Assembly (NCBI GenBank): GCA_951217055.1
Contig: OX578286.1
Location: 8,100,033-8,164,032 of the forward strand
Origin: Gerris lacustris
Taxonomy: Eukaryota > Arthropoda > Insecta > Hemiptera > Gerridae
Reading direction: 5' to 3'
DNA: 64,000 nt
The notes beneath the pieces were generated by a model that made no database searches, was not told the DNA's origin, and saw only the letters and a program-made list of their open reading frames with translations. Below, piece by piece: positions 57,843 to 64,000 of the stretch. A program made the translations under genes and the position numbers. How positions within the stretch are numbered: position 1 is the first letter of the stretch; the number at the start of each line of letters is the position of its first letter.

Positions 57843-57843
<1 letters not shown>
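57581..57843 (+). repeat. 3' LTR
   Basis: 263 bp that read the same as 50621-50883 at every position I compared. It is followed by TATA and a short (TA)n. Confidence 0.95.
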
Positions 57844-57874
<31 letters not shown>

Positions 57875-57889
57875 TAATACCAACACATT

Positions 57890-58500
57890 TAAGACTGTCC
57901 ATATTCTGTATTAAATGAAAATCAACTTCCATGCTTGCTTCCAAGCTTCCTAAGGCACGGTATGTGTGAACCAGTTACCCTAAACCAAATCTTTATTCCT
58001 CATTCCAATTCCATCCGCTACCTGAGCCTACACTTAGATCGTCGTCTAACATGGACACATCACACTAAACATACGTCAAACATGCAATATACGCTAAAAA
58101 CTCCTACATAGACTCTTACACAACCCATCTAAACTCAACATGCAGAACAAAGTACTTATTTATAACACAATAATTATAAGCCTACATGGGCATATGGCAT
58201 AGAAATCCTGGGGTTGCGCCAAACCCTCCATTCCTATCCAAGATCCAAAGAAAATAGCTGAAGCTCCCATCTTTGTATACAATTTTATCCTTCACAACGA
58301 CATTGAAATACCCTTTGTCCGAAAATTAGCCATATCCAGATACAAATCCTTCCACGATTCCCTTTCCGACCATTCTAATCCACTAGTCCACAGTCTGTTT
58401 TCCCGGTCCATTCCTGATAACCCTACTGGACGCCTGAAGAGGCAGTGGCCGCGAGACCTCTTAGATAACTTACATACATTTAATTTATTTTAATCTTAAT
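57890..58500 (+). pseudogene. Jockey-clade LINE 3' end, copy 2 (decayed)
   Basis: Pieces in several frames include Y-L-S-L-H-L-D-R-R-L-T-W, a post-palm RT motif, then W-A-Y-G and the tail G-R-L-K-R-Q-W-P-R-D-L-L. It belongs to the same family as 5735-6193 but has stops and small deletions. A short A/T-rich tail follows. Confidence 0.7.
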
Positions 58501-58689
58501 TTCTTTATATTAATAAAATCGGTCTCATTCGGTAAGTGCTATCACAGGATAGTTTATTACTTCAAGACACACGTTCTTAGATGTTTATTGCTTATAATTG
58601 CTAATAACAATTATTATGTATTTTATAGTTGCAGTATTAAAATAAAATTCTTCCTAAAATGAAATTAGTGGACCGTCTTATACTTGTAT

Positions 58690-59100
58690 AGCTTTTCCTT
58701 GGTACTCCATTCCTTTCTGTCAAGATAAACTCTTCTGCAGGTAGCACCTCCACAGAATTTCCTTTCTTCCTCGTCCCCCTTTACTCAAGGCCTTCCTTTT
58801 CTCCTCTTGATTTCTAAAGGAGTCCATTCTATGACTTTCTTTAGCCCACTTTCAATCCATTGATCTAACTTTATGTCCCATCCATCTCCATTTTCCATTA
58901 ATCTTAATTTTCATTGGTTCTTTACCAACATCTGTCATGTTTTGTTTGTTCCCTGATCAACGTGTTTCTTTTCTTCTCGGTTCTCACTCTCGACTTACTT
59001 CGTTCCATTCGGTGGACACAAATTCTCGGGTTGATCAATCAGCCCAGTTTCACATCCGTATAACAAAACAAGTTTTACGACGCAATTCCACAGCTTTATT
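58690..59100 (-). pseudogene. RTE-like LINE ORF fragment (decayed)
   Basis: On the minus strand L-L-Y-G-C-E-T (about 59052-59073), then K-W-R-W-M-G-H-K-V-R and a W-T-P / K-R-R-K-G-R-P-like stretch give the C-terminal signature of RTE-type RTs (W-x-W-x-G-H, R-W-T-P, K-R-x-R-G-R-P). Frames shift several times. A C-run at 59109-59132 lies just before it on this strand. Confidence 0.65.
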
Positions 59101-59269
59101 ATCCCCCCCTCCCTCCCCCCCCCCCCCCCCCCAAAAAAAAATACCTCTTAAAAATTTATTATCGTAGTAAGGGATTAGACTAGACACTTCAGAATAGTTT
59201 CATTGCGTTTTCCAAATAAAAATGCATATTTACGTGTTTGTTTCACATAATAATTGATAAACATAATTA
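59101..59269. other. Poly(C) run and spacer
   Basis: Long C tract with T/A edges, then unrecognised sequence. Confidence 0.6.
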
Positions 59270-60320
59270 AAGCGAGCACACGCGAGCTTCTTACACTCAA
59301 CAAAATATCCATCTTGTCTGTCTGTCTGTGTGTAACATTTACGTGTCCGACGATAATTAGAGTAAAAGTTGAACGATTTGGTTGAAATTTGGTATTAGTG
59401 TTCCTTTCACTAATGCTCAGGCAAAGTTCGTTTGACAGCGTGATCCGTCCAAGATTTCACGCGCAACGCTCACGTAAACGAGAGGTTCAAATTTAAAATT
59501 AGAATTTCTGGACGGAAAAAGATTCTATCATTGCCTATTCGATTTGACGAAAATGTTTTAGTAAAACCAACAGCGACACCGGTATGAATTAATAAAGATC
59601 GTTAAAACTTTTAAAACGGACCTAAACGTTTAAAATAGAGAAAACAACGTTTTTACCGATATCTTACGTTCTAACGTAACGATTTTAATAAAACTTCATA
59701 ATACATCGTCTAAAGCACAATTGAAACAGGCTTGTAACATCAACTTGATACATGCAGAAGTTTTTGTGTAGTAAAGTAATATATTTTATAATAGATGAAA
59801 TGGAATGGCCGGGACGTGTAGGTGAGTTAAGGAAAGTGGAAAAACTCTAAAATAGATCACTTTACACACAATATCTTCTACTTGTATCAGGTTGAAATTT
59901 TACATGCCTGTTTCAATTGTACTTTAGACGATACGAGTATGTATGAAGTTTGATTAAAATCGCAAAGGTAGAACGTAAGATATCAGTAAAAATGTTGTTT
60001 TCTCTATTTTAAACATTTAGGTATGCTAATTAATTTAGCGATCTTTAACACTTCATAGTGGTGTCGGTTTTTGTTAAAAATAGTATTTATAAAAGTTGTT
60101 TGTCTCGTTAAATAATTAAAAAAAATTCTCGTCCTAAAATTACAAAATTACATTTGCAGCTTTCGTTTACTCGTGCGTTGAGCGCGAATGCTTGGACGAA
60201 TGACGTTGCCCAAAGAACTCGTCCTGTGCATTGGTAAAATGATTCTGTGTACCAAATTTCAACTTAATAGGTCATAATGCACTTAAGTTATCGTCATCGG
60301 TCGGTTTTGTGACAGTGGTT
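59270..60320. repeat. Family K palindrome (two diverged arms)
   Basis: The left arm runs from GCGAGCACACGCGAGCTTC, (GTCT)n and TTGGTTGAAATTTGG through TACCGATATCTTACGTTC to CAATTGAAACAGGC. The right arm repeats these blocks in reverse (GCCTGTTTCAATTG, GAACGTAAGATATC, ACCAAATTTCAAC). The arms differ much more than those of family F, so it is older. Single arms occur at 35815 and 61889. Confidence 0.65.
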
Positions 60321-60621
60321 ATTTCGGATTCACTCCCGGGTTCCAGACGCTGTAACGTTCCATATGGAACTTTGTTCCTAAAACTTCGATTTGGATCAAG
60401 TTATATTGTTACATGCCTGTTTCAATTGTACTTAAACGATGTATATGAGGTGATAGATTCACCCTGTTGAGGTCCTTGAAACCCTGATTTACTCCAATTT
60501 CCACCCCAGGAATTAAAAATCTTTCAGGTAAAGACTCTACGCCAACAAAGGATACCACCTCAAGTTAAGTCGAAGCAACTAATGACTTAAATTGATTAAA
60601 TATACATATAAATAAACTTAC
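60321..60621. other. Intron sequence flanking the LDLa exon
   Basis: No repeat is recognised beyond a short K-like block near 60410-60440. Confidence 0.4.
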
Positions 60622-60726
60622 TGCAATCATCTTCATCCTCTCCTCCTGGGCAGTCTAATTTTCGATCACATCGTTTAACTATGTCAATACAACTATTCGA
60701 ACACAGAAATTCATTCGGCAGGCAAC
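60622..60726 (-). CDS. LDL-receptor class A domain exon (upstream exon)
   Basis: A 105-bp exon read on the minus strand encodes one LDLa module of about 35 residues. It begins G-C-L-P-N-E-F-L-C, continues S-C-I-D, then R-C-D and D-C-P-G-G-E-D-E-D-D-C, which gives the six-cysteine spacing and the acidic calcium-binding tail of the family. The acceptor is TTGTTACAG and the donor is A/GTAAGT. Both junctions are phase 1, as is usual for exons that encode single LDLa modules in LDLR-, LRP- and perlecan-like proteins. LDLa modules are extracellular, disulfide-bonded and calcium-binding, and bind ligand. The parent protein cannot be named from two modules: an LDLR/LRP relative, a perlecan-like protein or an LDLa-bearing protease all fit. 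Earlier exons must lie beyond the right edge of the window. Confidence 0.9.
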
Positions 60727-60889
60727 CTGTAACAAATTTACAAAATATAAATTAATGACAAAATATTTGGAGCACTTAAGCTTGAGTTTGTGAATATTAA
60801 ACAAGGGTTAAGAGAGGTGATACAAGTGTTTTACAGAGTTAAAAGACTAGAGTGTAAAAGACCACCGAAGTTAAAGTTAGTTGAAATCT

Positions 60890-61430
60890 GTCACTATGAG
60901 CGTAAACTTGGTAGTAAGACCACTAAGAGTAAATTTATTAAAGAGAGGTGGAAGGTAGATTAGTTGAAATGGGTTAAATTACACTAGGAGTGTAATTTGG
61001 AGAATAAGACCACTAAGAGTAAATTTATTAAACATAGATGGAGGTAGATTAGTTGAAATAGGTCACTATGATTGTACACTTGAAGAATAAGACCACTAAG
61101 AGTAAATTTGTTAAACATAGGTGGAGGTAGATTAGTTGAAGTAGGTCAATATGATTGTACACTTGGAGAATAAGACCACTAAGAGTAAATTTGTTAAACA
61201 TAGGTGGAGGTAGATTAGTTGAAATAGGTCACTATGATTGTACACTTGGAGAATAAGACCACTAAGAGTAAATTTAATAAACATAGGTGAAGGTAAATTA
61301 GTTGAAATGGGTCACTAGGAGTGTAGACCACTAAGAGAAAATTCATTAAACATAGGTGGAGGTAGATTAGTTGAAATGGGTCATATGATTGTAGACTTGG
61401 ATAATAAGACTACTGAAGGTGGTGTTTCAC
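60890..61430. repeat. About 83-bp tandem repeat, seven units
   Basis: GACCACTAAGAGTAAATTT recurs at 60918, 61008, 61091, 61174, 61257 and about 61326, with a last degenerate unit near 61408. Each unit has GGTGGAGGTAGATTAGTTGA. The central 83-bp units are the most uniform. Confidence 0.88.
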
Positions 61431-61888
61431 AGCTAGCGGATCTCCGCACGACCTAATTCATCTATGGCCTTCTGCCATAGATCCTGGAAAAGTTGTACCC
61501 AAACCATCTTTTTCGCGAAGCCACTTCATACCCTGTATGAAACCTTCTCTCCAAGTCATCTTCATTTTTTTTTTTTTTTTTTTTAAACATTCTTACAAAA
61601 AGTAAAATTCTAGTATTTTAATAATTCATTGTATATTAATTTCTAACTCTAAGAATAACAGTTTTAATCATTTCCATTTTTCGTCGAAGGGAGAGAATCG
61701 TTGCGATATTTTGGGGAAAAATTATTTTGCTTCTGAGCTTACCAAAGGTATCGGAAGCTATGTGATCGTTTCGTCACCTGGTTTTCATTTGGTTTCATGA
61801 AACATGTTTCATGAAACCAAATGAAAATACAGTTTAAAGAAACGCAGTGTGTTCCTTTCTGTATGATTTAAATCAAGTGTTTTCATTG
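61431..61888. other. Spacer with family E head and a GTTTCATGAAAC palindrome
   Basis: 61731-61760 holds a diverged family E head (GCTTCTGAGC...GGAAGC). 61784-61830 is an inverted repeat, TTTTCATTTGGTTTCATGAA with its complement. T-run at 61566-61584. Confidence 0.5.
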
Positions 61889-61929
61889 AAGCGAGCGTAA
61901 GCGAGCTTCTTACATTCTACGAAATAACC

Positions 61930-61964
<35 letters not shown>

Positions 61965-62420
61965 GTGTAACGTTAACGTGTCCGACGATAACTTGAGTAA
62001 AAGTTGACCGATTAAGTTTAAATTTGGTATACATCTTTCTTTTACTAATACTCAGGCTAAGTTCGATGGACAGCGTGTCCGTCCAAGAGTTCGCGCGCAA
62101 TGCTCGCGTAAACGTGAGCTTCAAATTTAAAATTGGAATTTCAGGACGGGAAAAAATTCTATCATCACTTATTCGATGAGACGAACATTTTTTTCAAATA
62201 ATTTTTTTTAGTAAAACCAACAACGACACTGCTATGAATTAATAAAGATCGCTAAAACTATTAAAGCGGACCTAAACGTTTAAAATAGAGAAAACAACCT
62301 TTTTACCGATATCTTAAGTTCTAACGTAACGATTCTAATAAAACTTCATATACATCGTCTAAAGTACGATTGAAACAGGCATGTAAAATTTCAACTTGAT
62401 ACAAGCAGTAGTATTTGAGT
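61889..62420 (+). repeat. Dispersed repeat family K, single arm
   Basis: The GAAGCGAGCGTAAGCGAGC head is followed by (GTCT)n at 61936-61967, the module ACCGATTAAGTTTAAATTTG, GTGTCCGTCCAAGAG and TACCGATATCTTAAG to ATGTAAAATTTCAAC. It corresponds to the left arm of 59270-60320. Confidence 0.7.
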
Positions 62421-62739
62421 AATGAAGTGATACATTTATAATAATAATTTAAAAGCTATTGCGGGTGTTTAAGATTCTTATAGTTGTGTTGTGTGAAGGT
62501 TTGTTTAGGAAGTAAAGCTTTGTACCGAGTACCCCCACTCTATCCCACTCTATCCCATACTACCCTCTTCCACTAATCTTCAACATGACATTCATTATAA
62601 TTAAAAAAAAATATATATTCAGTATTTTATTGCAATAAGCTCGCTTCAATGATAGAGCCACGCGATGCCAAGTGATACTAAAGTTTCACGTTTCATGAAA
62701 CTTGTTTCTTCAGTGTGCACAGCGCCTAATGGTTTGTAA
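62421..62739. other. Spacer
   Basis: CACTCTATCCCA occurs in tandem near 62527-62550. A short GTTTCATGAAAC palindrome near 62690 echoes 61795. Otherwise empty. Confidence 0.35.
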
Positions 62740-63402
<663 letters not shown>

Positions 63403-63433
63403 TGTGTAATAATTATTATTGATACTAATGTTG

Positions 63434-64000
63434 TAGTCCAGGAGATAGCGTGCAAAAAAGTGTCTGACTAACATCAAGCTAGAATTTTGTATACAAGTCA
63501 ATCTTTTAGCGCCTCTTAAGAATATGTGGTCGGCTAAGTTCGTCTGCGGGACATTGCTTGGCAATAGGCATTTGAAAAAATCAAACCGGTGGAGAGCGGC
63601 CATGTCTCACCAATTATGGTGGACAATGTGATTTTCATAATCCTGAGTACAGAATTAGTTGGTAGGCGGACAATCAATTTGATGTTAGTTTGTCCCTTGA
63701 CAGGGGACCACGTTGATTTTTAGTAATATTTGAATAACTAACCTATCAAGTTTGAAAATAACATCGACTTGATTGTCCGTCTACTAACTAATTCTGTACT
63801 CAGGATCATGAAAATCACATTGTCCACCATATTTGGTGAGACATGGCCGCTCTCCACCGGTTTGTTTTTTTCAAACGCCTATTGCCAAGCTATGTCCCGC
63901 AGACGAACTTAGCCGACCATATATTCTTAAAAGGCGCTAAAAGATTGACTTGTATACAAAATTCTAGCTTGATGTTAGTCAGACACTTTTTTGCACGCTA
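63434..64000. mobile_element. Family F palindromic element, copy 2 (cut by window end)
   Basis: It starts TAGTCCAGGAGATAGCGTGC and is mirrored up to GACACTTTTTTGCACGCTA at the right edge. It aligns with 40912-41505, including GGTGGAGAGCGGCCATGTC. The centre near 63720 differs from copy 1. Confidence 0.8.

Larger units (their letters stand above)
50621..57843 (+). mobile_element. Errantivirus-type LTR retrotransposon, recent but non-autonomous
   Basis: It has two 263-bp LTRs, a tRNA-Ser primer site, a long AT-rich leader, gag, protease, pol relics and env, in the order of the 17.6/297/ZAM group of insect errantiviruses (Metaviridae). TATA is duplicated at both ends (50617-50620 and 57844-57847), matching the known TATA preference of that group. 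The LTRs show no difference by eye, which implies a recent insertion. Yet RT and RNase H are missing, integrase is frameshifted and env is broken. It must have used proteins supplied by an intact relative. Confidence 0.93.

Overview
This is AT-rich nuclear DNA of an arthropod, most likely an insect. It shows small exons with eukaryotic splice sites, long (TA)n and (TAA)n microsatellites, several clades of non-LTR retrotransposon debris, and an env-bearing LTR retrotransposon of the errantivirus (gypsy / 17.6-297-ZAM) type, a group known from insects. Bacterial-style gene organisation is absent.

The only host gene I can support lies on the minus strand. Two LDL-receptor class A (LDLa) exons, 60622-60726 and 13731-13847, are both phase 1-1 with good splice sites, and they join through a split lysine codon. 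If they are consecutive, almost the whole window is one intron of about 46.8 kb, and nearly everything else described here is intronic transposon and satellite sequence.

Layout: 0.2-1.0 kb, repeat family A. 1.5-6.4 kb, three truncated non-LTR 3' ends, a TA-flanked fold-back element and a palindrome. 7.2-13.2 kb, further repeat families (C, D, a fold-back element, E) and a 43-45 bp minisatellite. 16.5-22.1 kb, a 109-bp tandem array, families E, C, H, a 120-bp tandem array and the interdigitated inverted repeat G. 22-26 kb, mostly unrecognised sequence with small fold-backs. 28 kb, a 22-bp satellite. 30-35 kb, family A again, fold-back elements, a complete family E TIR element, and an inverted duplication carrying an exon-like segment. 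35-42 kb, families K, G and E, a pogo-like end and two large palindromes. 42.8-44.3 kb, a GC-rich hairpin cluster. 44.5-48.3 kb, family J, ending in a 14-unit array of 72-bp tandem hairpins. 50621-57843, the LTR element. 57.9-59.1 kb, Jockey-like and RTE-like fragments. 59-64 kb, families K, E and F, a tandem array and the upstream LDLa exon.

The LTR element has two 263-bp LTRs that read as identical, a 4-bp TATA target duplication inside a (TA)n tract, a tRNA-Ser primer site, an intact gag, a -1 frameshift heptamer and a protease. Reverse transcriptase and RNase H are missing, integrase is a frameshifted relic, and env is broken. It therefore looks like a recently inserted non-autonomous copy that was mobilised in trans.

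The most unusual cross-cutting pattern is that several otherwise different dispersed repeat families share one layout: a short palindromic head, then a (GTCT)n or (GT)n tract, then a degenerate module around TGAAATTTGG. The second is the family J hairpin array.
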